From Candidatus Poseidonia sp. (lineage in GTDB: Archaea; Thermoplasmatota; Poseidoniia; Poseidoniales; Poseidoniaceae), in NCBI GenBank assembly GCA_029250625.1, contig JAQXEX010000095.1, forward strand, positions 1 to 40,644: DNA of 40,644 nucleotides, written 5' to 3'. Of the stretch, positions 16,852 through 26,080 are shown one piece after another. How positions within the stretch are numbered: the stretch's first letter is position 1; every line of letters starts with the position of its first letter. Both the position numbers and the translations under genes were made by a program. Under the pieces are notes generated by a model that saw only the letters and a list, made by a program, of their open reading frames with translations, did no database searches and was not told the origin of the DNA.

Positions 16852-18684
16852 ATGTCCACGCAGCATGACGCCACCGACTTGGACCAAGGATTTTTCAAGT
16901 TCCCTGTTCCGACATGGAAGGGCATGATTGGATATGCTATCGCATTAAGCATGTTTATGACAGCGTTGACCATGTTTTCTTCCGGCCAGTCCATTCCAGA
17001 CATCCCTCAATTATCGGAGGCCGACCGACTCGATGAACTTGGAGACATTGATTCCTACAACTTTCAACTCCTTCAAGATGGATACGAGCAACCCCAATAT
17101 CAAAGCAACAAAGCAGCCTTTTTGTTGGTTCCGTTGGAATTGGAAGAAGGCAGAATCGGCACAGAAGGCTGCTATGAAAGCGAAGACGATGAGGGCAATA
17201 CCGAGATTAATTATGGCTACGACATAGAAGAAGGGTCTGTTCTCACGTTTAGAGATCAAGCGGGCGATTCCATCACCTCCTCATTTGATAAATCAGGAAC
17301 ATTAGATCCGGAGGGCGATTTTTTCAGCCAATATTGCACTGAAACCTGGCACCGTGATGTCAAAGGCTACGGGCAAGACAACAGCGAAAATCGGATCTTG
17401 ATGGCTTACATGCTGGTTCAAAACGAACCAAACGAATATTATCAACTCCTATCGTTCACTGAAATCAGTGGTTTCAATGATTACGAAAACCCACCCGAGA
17501 TTACACAACGTGAAGACGCAGGCCGCTTCGCTCTCTTGGCCAGCGGAATAGGAGGCTTAATTTTCATGTACAGTACTCCTACTTCCCTCAGTTATGCGTT
17601 AAGGAAAATCCGAAAATCAAACCACACCAATGCAAAAGAGACCGCTTCCGCAGCGGGCGTCCTTGGGTCGGATGGGAGGCAGTTCCAACATTGCGGCCCT
17701 CACGGCGAGATCATCGGCCCTGCAAATCAACTGTTTCGGGATGCGTATAGTGACTGGCTGTTTGGATGCCCCCCTCTTCCTACATCGTACTCCAATGTCT
17801 TCACAAAAGACGGCGATGGTTCACTTATCCCCGAACATCCTCAACGCATCGGAACACCACGTCCTGCAATGATGACTCCCTACAGTTTAGGAGCCCTCAC
17901 GTTCGCATTGTCCTTCATTTGGTTATCTTCCGACCTTCGTGCTCGGGACGGCTCTGAAATTCATACGTTGATTGGATACGTTATGACGTTCTTTGTCACA
18001 ATCATTAACATTCTATGGTTCTTCAGCGCTTACAAACAAGCGAAGTTATCTCAAACCATCAACGACCTGCCAACGAGTCCGATTCGAAGTGTTGCGGTTG
18101 GCCAGGCTGAGGTCGTTGGACAAGTACGTCCATCCAGCGCTGGAACGCCAGCATTTACGGTTGGAGGCAAAGAAATGCAGGGGACCGTTCTCTGGACCTG
18201 GTCCTCGTACAAGTATGTCTGTCGGCAAACAGACGATGGCCAAGAATGCGGTTGGGAACATCGAGAAACTAAAAACGGCGGTGTTCCATTTGTTTTGCAC
18301 GACGGTACGGGGGGAATGATCATCGATCCAAGTCTGTGGCAAGCGGAAAATAAAACATTAAATCTTGGCTCATGCGTAGCAGCTTGGGAGTCTGGGAAAT
18401 GGAAGTGGACGGTCAATGCCATCGGCGTTGGCGACCCACTGTATGTCCTGGGTGATTGTGTTCCAAGATCGCGAGAACATCTTGATGCTTGGGGTGGAGA
18501 TGAAACAGAGGGCAGTGCGCTGGTTACAATGGTTCCATCGACTGAAACAGGCGAGGGTTCCATCATGAGTTTGGGTACTGAGTTGGACGTAGTTGCTCAG
18601 CGTAGGTCCAGATTTGAGATGCTCATTGTCCCAATCATCGTGTTCACGTTTGGAATCTTCATGTTCTTGAATTACACGCCGTGA
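16852..18684 (+). CDS. Multi-pass membrane protein with a GIDE (MUL1/BAM-like) domain
   Basis: This 610-residue integral membrane protein has hydrophobic segments near residues 22-43, 228-247, 346-363, 373-393 and 590-608. A large extracytoplasmic region (about 45-225) containing several acidic stretches lies between the first two. The part at about 405-570 resembles the GIDE domain, the BESS/BAM region of the mitochondrial E3 ligase MUL1 and its prokaryotic relatives. It begins SPIRSVAVGQAEVVGQV, has a CxxxxDxxxxCxWE segment, and includes VPFVLHDGTGGMIIDP. No RING finger is present, so ligase activity is not implied. An in-frame GTG at 16843 is an alternative start; neither has a clear Shine-Dalgarno sequence. 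The N-terminal region is not recognised. The domain call rests on pattern, not a search. Confidence 0.65.
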   Translation: MSTQHDATDLDQGFFKFPVPTWKGMIGYAIALSMFMTALTMFSSGQSIPDIPQLSEADRLDELGDIDSYNFQLLQDGYEQPQYQSNKAAFLLVPLELEEGRIGTEGCYESEDDEGNTEINYGYDIEEGSVLTFRDQAGDSITSSFDKSGTLDPEGDFFSQYCTETWHRDVKGYGQDNSENRILMAYMLVQNEPNEYYQLLSFTEISGFNDYENPPEITQREDAGRFALLASGIGGLIFMYSTPTSLSYALRKIRKSNHTNAKETASAAGVLGSDGRQFQHCGPHGEIIGPANQLFRDAYSDWLFGCPPLPTSYSNVFTKDGDGSLIPEHPQRIGTPRPAMMTPYSLGALTFALSFIWLSSDLRARDGSEIHTLIGYVMTFFVTIINILWFFSAYKQAKLSQTINDLPTSPIRSVAVGQAEVVGQVRPSSAGTPAFTVGGKEMQGTVLWTWSSYKYVCRQTDDGQECGWEHRETKNGGVPFVLHDGTGGMIIDPSLWQAENKTLNLGSCVAAWESGKWKWTVNAIGVGDPLYVLGDCVPRSREHLDAWGGDETEGSALVTMVPSTETGEGSIMSLGTELDVVAQRRSRFEMLIVPIIVFTFGIFMFLNYTP

Positions 18685-18706
18685 ATGTTTGCTCTGAAAG
18701 GTTGAA

Positions 18707-19243
18707 ATGCCCATTCGGGAAGGGAAGTGCATGGAGATTCTTCAAAGTGAGTTGGGCGACCTTGAGGCCATTCTCTCGCTCTACGATGAAGCGACGGCAT
18801 TGCAACAGTCCAAAGGGACGGTTCAATGGCCCAAAATCAGCTCAGAACTTGTTGAAGCAGAGATTCGTGAGGGCCGTCAATGGAAGCTTCTGATCGACGG
18901 AGAACTCGCATGCGTTTGGGTTGTTGCCTATGATGATGAACTCATTTGGGGGCCGACAGAACCGTCTCTTTTTCTCCATCGAATCGCCAACCATCCGATG
19001 CAACGTGGAAACGCTTTGGTTGGCGTAGTGGTTGAGTGGGCCAAAACCCAATGCGTCGAGAATAACCTTCGGTTCATACGCCTTGACACGGTAGGTTACA
19101 ATCCCGGACTTATTCGCCTGTATACGAGCCATGGGTTCAGTTCATTGGAGCCGGTAACAATCGCTGACCCTTCGAATCTGCCTGCACACTATGCAGAAGA
19201 TGCTGCTTATCTCTTTGAAATAGACCTCCTCGCAACGGATTAA
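18707..19243 (+). CDS. GNAT-family N-acetyltransferase
   Basis: This 178-residue acyl-CoA-dependent acetyltransferase has an unknown substrate. The GNAT outline is visible. PIREG...LGDLEAILSLYDEA forms beta1/alpha1. WKLLIDGELACVWVVAYDD forms beta2-beta3. HPMQRGNALVGVVVEWA is the acetyl-CoA pyrophosphate loop and helix, with a degenerate form of the usual Q/RxxGxG/A. RLDTVGYNPGLIRLYTSHGFSSLEPV is the C-terminal beta4-beta5 and NxxxxxLYxxxGF motif. An internal ATG at 18731 has GGAAGGG upstream and is an alternative start, but 18707 keeps the beta1 strand. It lies 22 bases after the GIDE-domain gene. Confidence 0.8.
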   Translation: MPIREGKCMEILQSELGDLEAILSLYDEATALQQSKGTVQWPKISSELVEAEIREGRQWKLLIDGELACVWVVAYDDELIWGPTEPSLFLHRIANHPMQRGNALVGVVVEWAKTQCVENNLRFIRLDTVGYNPGLIRLYTSHGFSSLEPVTIADPSNLPAHYAEDAAYLFEIDLLATD

Positions 19244-19281
19244 ATTCTGCTTGAACCGAGTTCCAATCGCCTGTTCACATC

Positions 19282-19307
19282 ATCCCCGTCCGGAGGAAAT
19301 CGGGGAT
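19282..19307. promoter_or_regulatory. Inverted repeat touching the TATA region of the Liv operon
   Basis: ATCCCCG at 19282-19288 and CGGGGAT at 19301-19307 form a perfect 7-bp inverted repeat with a 12-base spacer. The right arm ends four bases before the AATATAA TATA-like element, where TFB would bind. It may be an operator for amino-acid-responsive control or a hairpin ending the GNAT transcript. The lack of a following T-run favours the operator reading. Confidence 0.45.
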
Positions 19308-19310
19308 AAT

Positions 19311-19317
19311 AATATAA
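19311..19317 (+). promoter_or_regulatory. TATA-like element of the Liv operon
   Basis: AATATAA stands 44-38 bases before the binding-protein ATG in a locally A/T-rich stretch. AGGAAGGA at 19341-19348 serves as the ribosome-binding site. Confidence 0.5.
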
Positions 19318-19354
19318 CAGCAAGAACCTTCCGAGAGGCAAGGAAGGAAGAACA

Positions 19355-21616
19355 ATGAACAACAAATTGCTAACCACACTAATGGCTTTAGCTTTTATGA
19401 CCGCTGCCCTAGCAGGTTGTACAAGCAACGATGAAGACGAATCAGAAGATGATTCGACTGAAGAAACAGACGTCGTCACAGACGTCGTCAAGATTGGGTT
19501 CCTCAACCCAGCAACTGGACCCTTGGCTCAAGATGCAGCTGGGTTCGAGTACGGTGCACTTCAAGCAGCTATTGACTTGAACGCAGCACAAAACACAACC
19601 ACCTTCGAAGTGGTTGTTGCTGATTCAGGCTGTGACGGTACTACCGGTGCTGCAGCCGCTCAAACATTGGCTGACGCAGGAGTCGTTGCTGTCGCAGGAG
19701 CTGCGTGCTCCGGCGCATCCATGGCTGCTAACGCAGTGCTTTCCGCTGCAGGAATCCCAATGATTTCCTACGCATCCACTAACCCAAGTCTCAGCAACGC
19801 TACGGCTTACCCTGACTTTTTCCGTGTCGTCCCTAGCGACGCCATCCAAGGACCTGCAGCAGCAGCAATGATGGCCACTTTGGATGCAGAATCCCCAGCA
19901 ATCCTCCACATGACCAACGATTACGGCTCAGGATTCGCTGACGCTATCGAAGGCGCATGGGACGGCGATGTTTGTGCTAAGATTGGCTACGCTGAAACCG
20001 CTACAGACATTTCCTCTGAAGTCGCTCAAATCGCTAACGCTGGCTGCGACTCGGTCTTCATGGTTTCCTACGTTACCGACGCCGCTCTTATCCTCAACGA
20101 AGTCGCAACACAAGGACTGGACATCATGCTCTTCTCTGGCGACGGACCTGCAGGCGAAGGACTTCTTGAAGAACTCAGTGACGACAGCGTTGCAGACGGT
20201 CTAACCGTGACCACGCCTCGTGCTGGCTCTTCCTTTGGTGACTTTGAAGCACGATATGTTGCAGCAGACATCCCAAGTATCAAGCAATACGTCTTGACTT
20301 CCTACGATGCAGTTACCATCATTGGTGAAGCATACAACTTGAATGGAACCGACATGAGTGGCTCAATCTCCACCGTTGGAACTGCTTTCGAGGGTGCAAG
20401 CGGCCTTCACACCTTCCTTGACAACGGCGATGTTGGTGGCGCAGGTTACGATATCTGTGACTACTACGCAGACGGTGCCTCCGATGGAGAGTACGAATGT
20501 GTTGCATACTGGACTGTTGCAGAAGGTGTTGTGATCCCAGCTGAAGTCATCAAACTTGGATTCATGAACCCGCTCACTGGACCTCTAGCACAAGATGCTG
20601 CTGGATTCCAATACGGTGCACAACAAGCAATTGTTGACTTGAACGCCATGTACGGAGACTTTGGGGTTGAATTCCAACTTGTTGAAGTAGACTCTGGTTG
20701 TGACGGTACTACCGCCGCTGCTGCTGCACAGACTTTGGTTGACTCCGGTGTCATCGCCGTCGGTGGTGCTGCATGTTCCGGTGCAACCATGGCTGCTAAC
20801 GCTGTGTTGTCGGCTGCAGGAATCCCAATGATCTCCTATGCATCCACGAACCCAAGCCTCAGCAACGCAACTGCCTACCCTGACTTCTTCCGCATCGTTC
20901 CTTCTGATGCCATTCAAGGACCAGCAGCAGCTGCAATGATGGCCTCAATGAACGTTTCCAACCCTGCTATCATTCACATGACCAACGACTACGGCTCAGG
21001 ATTTGCAGACGCTATCGAAGACGCATGGGACGGCGAATTGTGCCAGAAGATTGGATACTCAGAAACTGCAACCAGTGTTGCCTCTGAAATCACACAAATT
21101 TCTAACGCTGGTTGCGACGCTGTGTTCATGGTCTCCTACGTGACCGACGCTGCTTTGATTCTCAACGAGATCTCAACCCAAGGACTTGACATCAAGCTTT
21201 TCTCTGGCGATGGACCTGCCGGCGAAGGACTTCTTGAAGAGCTCAGTGACGACGTCGTTGCTGACGGACTCTACGTCACCACGCCACGTGCAGGAGACTC
21301 CTTCGGAGACTTCTCTGATCGCTACGATGCTACAAACATCACTTCGATCAAATCCTATGTGTTGACCAGTTACGACTCAATCATGATGCTCGGACAAGCG
21401 GCTCTTACTGATGCAGACACTCCTAGTGAAGCAATCAACTCAGTCGGTACAGCATACGAAGGCGCAAGTGGACTCCACACCTTCCTTGCTAATGGCGACG
21501 TTGGTGGAGACGGATACGATATCTGTGGCTACGCTGCTTCTGACGCTGCTGATGGAACCTTCACCTGTACCAAGTACTGGACGGTTGCAGGCGGAGTCGA
21601 AGATAACGCTGAATGA
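19355..21616 (+). CDS. livJ-like: Branched-chain amino-acid ABC transporter binding lipoprotein, tandem double domain
   Basis: This 753-residue substrate-binding lipoprotein serves the importer encoded downstream. Residues 1-21 are a lipoprotein signal with lipobox ALAGC, then an acidic linker. Two complete Peripla_BP_6 (LivJ-type) domains follow, at about 45-390 and 398-745. They share long identical blocks, for example NAVLSAAGIPMISYASTNPS, HMTNDYGSGFADAIE, LFSGDGPAGEGLLEELSDD and GASGLHTFL. LivJ-type proteins normally have one domain of about 370-400 residues. Synonymous codons differ between the copies, so they are not a recent exact duplication. AGGAAGGA fixes the start. The ligand is probably a branched-chain or other small amino acid, but the family also binds urea and amides. 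Confidence 0.93.
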   Translation: MNNKLLTTLMALAFMTAALAGCTSNDEDESEDDSTEETDVVTDVVKIGFLNPATGPLAQDAAGFEYGALQAAIDLNAAQNTTTFEVVVADSGCDGTTGAAAAQTLADAGVVAVAGAACSGASMAANAVLSAAGIPMISYASTNPSLSNATAYPDFFRVVPSDAIQGPAAAAMMATLDAESPAILHMTNDYGSGFADAIEGAWDGDVCAKIGYAETATDISSEVAQIANAGCDSVFMVSYVTDAALILNEVATQGLDIMLFSGDGPAGEGLLEELSDDSVADGLTVTTPRAGSSFGDFEARYVAADIPSIKQYVLTSYDAVTIIGEAYNLNGTDMSGSISTVGTAFEGASGLHTFLDNGDVGGAGYDICDYYADGASDGEYECVAYWTVAEGVVIPAEVIKLGFMNPLTGPLAQDAAGFQYGAQQAIVDLNAMYGDFGVEFQLVEVDSGCDGTTAAAAAQTLVDSGVIAVGGAACSGATMAANAVLSAAGIPMISYASTNPSLSNATAYPDFFRIVPSDAIQGPAAAAMMASMNVSNPAIIHMTNDYGSGFADAIEDAWDGELCQKIGYSETATSVASEITQISNAGCDAVFMVSYVTDAALILNEISTQGLDIKLFSGDGPAGEGLLEELSDDVVADGLYVTTPRAGDSFGDFSDRYDATNITSIKSYVLTSYDSIMMLGQAALTDADTPSEAINSVGTAYEGASGLHTFLANGDVGGDGYDICGYAASDAADGTFTCTKYWTVAGGVEDNAE

Positions 21617-21698
21617 GCTTGTTTGCACTAATCCTGCAGGGGTTTTTACCCTAGGGACTGGATGCATAGATAGGAACGATATGCGGAGGCTTTGTTGA

Positions 21699-24600
21699 AT
21701 GGATTCAGAGCACGAATCAAAGGACAAATCCTCCCTATCCCTTCGGTGGCAGGAACTCCCTCGCCTCAAGCGAAGGCTCGTGATCGCAACAGTCGTGGCT
21801 ATTGATGCCATACTGGGATTGCTGTTTCAATCGGGCATCGGCAACGGCATTGATGCGATACTGCTGGGAAACCTCCCCAATGACATGGTTTGGCTGTCAC
21901 AGTCAATCCAGCTCATATCGATGGGGTTCCTCCTGGTGAAGGTCGTCTTTGATGACGTGCAGCACGGGTGGCTTAGAACCGTTTTGATGGCGTTCTCGCC
22001 GTTATTCCTGCTCTTCGTCGTATTGTTCACCATAGAGTTGTTGATGATTGGACTTGATACAAGCGCCGTCATCTACTTCAATTTGAGCTCAATTGGATTT
22101 AGCACCTTGACATGGTCATCGACATACCTAGCAATCGCCGTTGGTTGTACCTTGACGTACAGCGTTCAGCGATACGGGAATTTCGCTCAAAGCGAATTTT
22201 TCATGCTGGGAATGTACGTCGCAATCATGATCGTTTGGATGGACTACTTCTTTCCGCTCGTATCGGTTCCTAAGGACGGTGTCTTGGTTTGGACCGTTTT
22301 GCTTTGGACGCTTCTTGGTGCCTTTGTCTTAACAGGTCTTGCTGGAATCATCATTGACCGTTTGGTCTTCAGAGGATTCCGTGACCGAAAGTCAAGTGCT
22401 GACGTCATGATGATTGCATCTCTGGGCGTTGCTCTTATTTTGAGAGCGATTGTTTACCTGCGTTTTGGTGCAGGAACGAAATTGTTTGAGCCGGACATTG
22501 ACTGGCGTATTGCTCGTGAGCAGCGGTTTGAAGCACCCACAATGTTGACGAAACTCAACCTAGGGGACCGTTCTCTTGCAAGTGACGCCACCTACACTCA
22601 CGGTTCTTGTGAAAATGTAGGTACAGCATCCAATCCAGTGTATGAAAAAGTCGTCAGTGAGGGCTCAAAGCCCATTGCAGACGTGTACTCAGTGGGCTCA
22701 GATTGCGTCACCGAACTCACTGCAAATTATTCCTACTACAACGCAGCCATGCCTTTCGTCATCTTCGCTTCGGTTGGTTTGTTGCTTCTTTTGTTGACCA
22801 AGACCCGCCTTGGTCGTCGCATGCGCGCTGTGGCCGACAACCCAGAACTCGCTGCAAGTTGTGGAATCAACGTAGAGCGCGTTCACATGATGAGCGCTTT
22901 CCTGTCAGCAGGTATTTCTGGACTTGGAGGGGCAATTTTTGCCATGACCATCCGCTACAGCCCCGAGACTGGATTTACTCTACTTTTGCCTGCTTTTGCT
23001 GTCATCGTACTCGGAACCATCGGTTCGATACCGGGAGCGATTGTGGGAGCACTCCTGATTGGATTTGTCCGCTCAGTGTCCTCTCCTATTTTGATGGGAA
23101 TTGGAACCCCCTTGGATCGTTCAAATTATGCGAACCTTGCCGAAGTTATGCCTTATGTCATGATTATTGCAATCCTTTTGGTTATGCCGAAGGGAATTGG
23201 CGATGCCTACGATAAATGGAACATCAAACGGATTCGAACACGAGCTGCAGAAGATTTCACTCCCAATGTGAAACGAGCGTCAATTTTGGGAATTTTCTTT
23301 GCCCCCCTCGGGCTTCACCATTTCAGCGTCCGTAACAGCCTCCGTGGCCAACGATATCTTCTTGGGACATTCGCAGCATACATCACCTACGTCTTCAGCC
23401 GGTTTGTTAAGGAGCACTCCATTGCTGACAGTGACATTTTCAATACCTTGACAGGCGGTGACAAAACAATTGCTCTGTCTCATGCCCCTGAAACCTACAC
23501 TGCTGTCCAACAAGAAGCCTGGCTATCGTTTATGCAGGCTGAGCATGTTTTGGTGGAACTCATCTCAGGTATCGGGATGTTGCTCTGGCCTGCGGTACCC
23601 ATTCTCTTCTATCTCATCGCATGGCGTGAAGCCTACTTCACACTCCAGGGCAAAGAAATGAAGAAATCAGCACCATTTGCCGGTATTGCCTTTGTTTCCA
23701 GTCGCTGGGATGCTGTAAGTACCCGCTGTGGAACCATGTGGCGTGAGACCACGCAAGCAGTTGATGCAAAGATTGGCTTCATCGGAGTTCATGCACATCG
23801 TTTGGTCAACACCGGGAAAACAAAGGTCCTCGATACCGTTGTTGACAAACGCAACAGCGCCCTCAAGAAATTGAACATGTCTTATGGGCGAGAAAGTGAA
23901 CTTGGTTCTTGGGTATTGTTCGGGATTTTGGCTATCGTTATGGCCTGCCTCATCTATTGGCTCCCCGTGGCGGATTCGGACCAAGCAAGCTTTGTGAAAA
24001 CGCTTCAACTGTCCAACGTCATGGTTACGTTCGCTATTTTTGCAATTCTCGCTCTTTCGCTTAATTTGCATACCGGGGTCACCGGCCAGCTCAACTTTGG
24101 TGTCATCTTCTTTGCCGCCATCGGAGCCATTACGGTTGGTATTCTGACCGCACCCAAAGAACTGCATGGCTACGATTGGCCAATTGCTTACGCCGTGATG
24201 TTTTCGATGTTCCTAGGCGCCCTGGCTGGGTGGTTCCTTGCCTATCCTACAGCCCGCCTGCGAAGTGATTACTTCGCCATCATTACGATTTCACTTGGAG
24301 AAATTGTTCGGGTGTTGCTCAGCGGAGAGCCACTCCTCCGAGCAGGCTCATGGGGCAGTGCTGTTGGTATCTCTCGGTACAAATTGCCGCTTCAAGAATG
24401 GTGGTTCTGCGGAGATTCCGTTCCAAACGATGCAAACGGAAACCCTCTCTCTCCTGTGGCCTGTTCCAGGGATGACAGCATTCAGAGCATGGCAGCAACC
24501 GTTGGTGAATGGCTTAACCTCGGCCAACCTGCACCGTACATGTTTGTCCTTGCCGTCATAGGCCTCACTGGTTTAATCCTGAGTTGGTGGTTGCTCAACA

Positions 24601-25298
24601 CGGTTCTTAAATCGCCTTGGGGGCGAATCCTCCGAGCCATCAGAGAAGACGAAGAGGTTGCACAACATCACGGTCACGATGTTTTGCGTCACAAGGCAGC
24701 AAGCCTTGCGTTAGGTGCCTCAATTGCAGCCTTCGCAGGAGCGCTTTGGGCATGGAAGCTCACAGGGTTCCAACCGTCGTTCATGTCTCCAGCCAAGACC
24801 ACGTTCCTGGTCTGGGCTGCGTTTATCATTGGTGGGGTTGGAAACAACCGTGGAATGATCATCGGAGCATCAATCATTGTCCTCATGGAATTTGTGTTCA
24901 ACGTGCTTGTAGCAGGTCAAGGAAGTTCCGACCTCCCTCTCAACGAAGTTGCCGCTACCATTGACGGTTGGTTTGAATGGCTTGTGATTGAACAGGTCCA
25001 AGTCATGTGGATTTGCATCGCAATTGTCCTTCTTGCTCATCTTGTCAAATGGGAATCAGTACGGGAGACCTTCTTTTGGATCGGTCTTCTCTTCGCCTGT
25101 GGCTCGTTCTTCTTTGATGAGCGATCAATTGAGGAGGCTTATCCAACCGGAGTCGTTCGTGCTGGAATGGCTTATGTCAAGGTCTTGCTCATCGGCCTTC
25201 TCATTGTCTTTTCATTGCGTTACAATCCCAAGGGGTTGCTGCCAGAGGTTCCTTACCGGCCTCCACATCCAGCTGGAAAGGGGGTTGAAGAACAATGA
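21699..25298 (+). CDS. livHM: Fused LivH-LivM permease of the amino-acid ABC importer
   Basis: This 1199-residue membrane protein combines both permease subunits. The LivH half (about 130-500) has GNFAQSEFFMLGMY, TRLGRRMRAVADNPELAASCGI and the LPAFAVIVLGTIGSIPGA segment. It contains an extra extracytoplasmic loop (about 257-350) with two Cys. A middle region (about 510-735) has additional membrane spans, including a TM2-like stretch (GIFFAPLGLHHF), and a soluble linker. The LivM half (about 760-1185) has ALSLNLHTGVTGQLNFG, RLRSDYFAIITISLGEIVRVLL, RILRAIREDEEVAQHHG and AFIIGGVGNNRG. An N-terminal span set (25-110) precedes LivH. GGAGG at 21685-21689 sets the start; the stop overlaps livG by ATGA. 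LivH and LivM are normally separate proteins. Confidence 0.93.
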   Translation: MDSEHESKDKSSLSLRWQELPRLKRRLVIATVVAIDAILGLLFQSGIGNGIDAILLGNLPNDMVWLSQSIQLISMGFLLVKVVFDDVQHGWLRTVLMAFSPLFLLFVVLFTIELLMIGLDTSAVIYFNLSSIGFSTLTWSSTYLAIAVGCTLTYSVQRYGNFAQSEFFMLGMYVAIMIVWMDYFFPLVSVPKDGVLVWTVLLWTLLGAFVLTGLAGIIIDRLVFRGFRDRKSSADVMMIASLGVALILRAIVYLRFGAGTKLFEPDIDWRIAREQRFEAPTMLTKLNLGDRSLASDATYTHGSCENVGTASNPVYEKVVSEGSKPIADVYSVGSDCVTELTANYSYYNAAMPFVIFASVGLLLLLLTKTRLGRRMRAVADNPELAASCGINVERVHMMSAFLSAGISGLGGAIFAMTIRYSPETGFTLLLPAFAVIVLGTIGSIPGAIVGALLIGFVRSVSSPILMGIGTPLDRSNYANLAEVMPYVMIIAILLVMPKGIGDAYDKWNIKRIRTRAAEDFTPNVKRASILGIFFAPLGLHHFSVRNSLRGQRYLLGTFAAYITYVFSRFVKEHSIADSDIFNTLTGGDKTIALSHAPETYTAVQQEAWLSFMQAEHVLVELISGIGMLLWPAVPILFYLIAWREAYFTLQGKEMKKSAPFAGIAFVSSRWDAVSTRCGTMWRETTQAVDAKIGFIGVHAHRLVNTGKTKVLDTVVDKRNSALKKLNMSYGRESELGSWVLFGILAIVMACLIYWLPVADSDQASFVKTLQLSNVMVTFAIFAILALSLNLHTGVTGQLNFGVIFFAAIGAITVGILTAPKELHGYDWPIAYAVMFSMFLGALAGWFLAYPTARLRSDYFAIITISLGEIVRVLLSGEPLLRAGSWGSAVGISRYKLPLQEWWFCGDSVPNDANGNPLSPVACSRDDSIQSMAATVGEWLNLGQPAPYMFVLAVIGLTGLILSWWLLNTVLKSPWGRILRAIREDEEVAQHHGHDVLRHKAASLALGASIAAFAGALWAWKLTGFQPSFMSPAKTTFLVWAAFIIGGVGNNRGMIIGASIIVLMEFVFNVLVAGQGSSDLPLNEVAATIDGWFEWLVIEQVQVMWICIAIVLLAHLVKWESVRETFFWIGLLFACGSFFFDERSIEEAYPTGVVRAGMAYVKVLLIGLLIVFSLRYNPKGLLPEVPYRPPHPAGKGVEEQ

Positions 25299-26080
25299 AG
25301 CCACTTTTGTCAGTGAAGAATTTACGAATGGAATTCGGCGGACTTGTGGCTGTTAAGGATGTCTCCTTTGAGGTCAAGAAAGGTGAGTTCATTGGCTTAA
25401 TCGGTCCAAACGGATGCGGCAAGTCAACCACTTTCAACTGCATCAGCGGTCTTCTGCAACAAACTTCAGGAACCGTTGAAGTGTTTGGAAAAGACGTCTC
25501 TGATAAGCGACCGGACCAAATCCAGAAGCTCGGTATGACACGTACCTTCCAGCACACTCGTCTTTGGAAGGACATGACGGTGATCGAGAACATGCTCGTC
25601 CCACCGCGCAAGCAGTTCTCACCAAATCCAATTCTATCTTTGTTCAGAGGACGTTCGCGCCCTGCAGAAAAAGAACGGCTCGCTAACGCCTTTGCCGTGT
25701 TGGACCAACTCGAAGTACCTCACATGGCCCACAATCTTGCAAGTGAACTCTCAGGCGGTCAAAGCAAACTTGTTGATATCGGGCGCTCAATGATGGGAAG
25801 TCCAGATTTGTTGTTGCTGGACGAACCTGTTGCAGGCGTTGCCGGCCCTCTGGCCATGAAAATTTTCACGAATTTGCGAGAACTCGTTGATACAACAGGG
25901 ATTTCTGTCCTCGTCATTGAACACAACATGGATTTCATCTTGCGCCAAGGTGTTGACCGCATTGTCGTCATGAATGAAGGTGAAGTCCTGATGGTCGGAA
26001 CTCCAGAAGAAGTCAAATCCAACCGGGCAGTCATTGAAGCCTATCTCGGTGGTGCCAGCGATGGAGGTGAAGAAGAATGA
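25295..26080 (+). CDS. livG: LivG-type ABC ATPase
   Basis: This 261-residue cytoplasmic ATPase of the branched-chain amino-acid importer has Walker A GPNGCGKST, the LivG-typical Q-loop segment MTRTFQHTRLWKDMTVIEN, signature LSGGQSKLVDIGRS, Walker B LLLLDEPVAGV and H-loop VLVIEHNMDFI. Length is normal. The start overlaps the permease stop (ATGA). It ends in an acidic stretch overlapping livF in the same way, so the operon is translationally coupled. Confidence 0.95.
   Translation: MKPLLSVKNLRMEFGGLVAVKDVSFEVKKGEFIGLIGPNGCGKSTTFNCISGLLQQTSGTVEVFGKDVSDKRPDQIQKLGMTRTFQHTRLWKDMTVIENMLVPPRKQFSPNPILSLFRGRSRPAEKERLANAFAVLDQLEVPHMAHNLASELSGGQSKLVDIGRSMMGSPDLLLLDEPVAGVAGPLAMKIFTNLRELVDTTGISVLVIEHNMDFILRQGVDRIVVMNEGEVLMVGTPEEVKSNRAVIEAYLGGASDGGEEE

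Noticed and set aside
16542..16868. Several overlapping open frames across the tRNA-Leu region
   Set aside because: They run through the tRNA and the 3' end of the surface-protein gene; their products look random.
19480..21600. Internal DNA repeat of the binding-protein gene as a possible assembly duplication
   Set aside because: The two halves differ at many synonymous positions and have different linkers, so this is a true domain duplication.
23888..23905. GAAAGTGAACTTGG, a 14-base match to the polB2 upstream region (39383-39396)
   Set aside because: It is within the permease coding sequence. Several 14-base coincidences are expected by chance in a 40-kb window.
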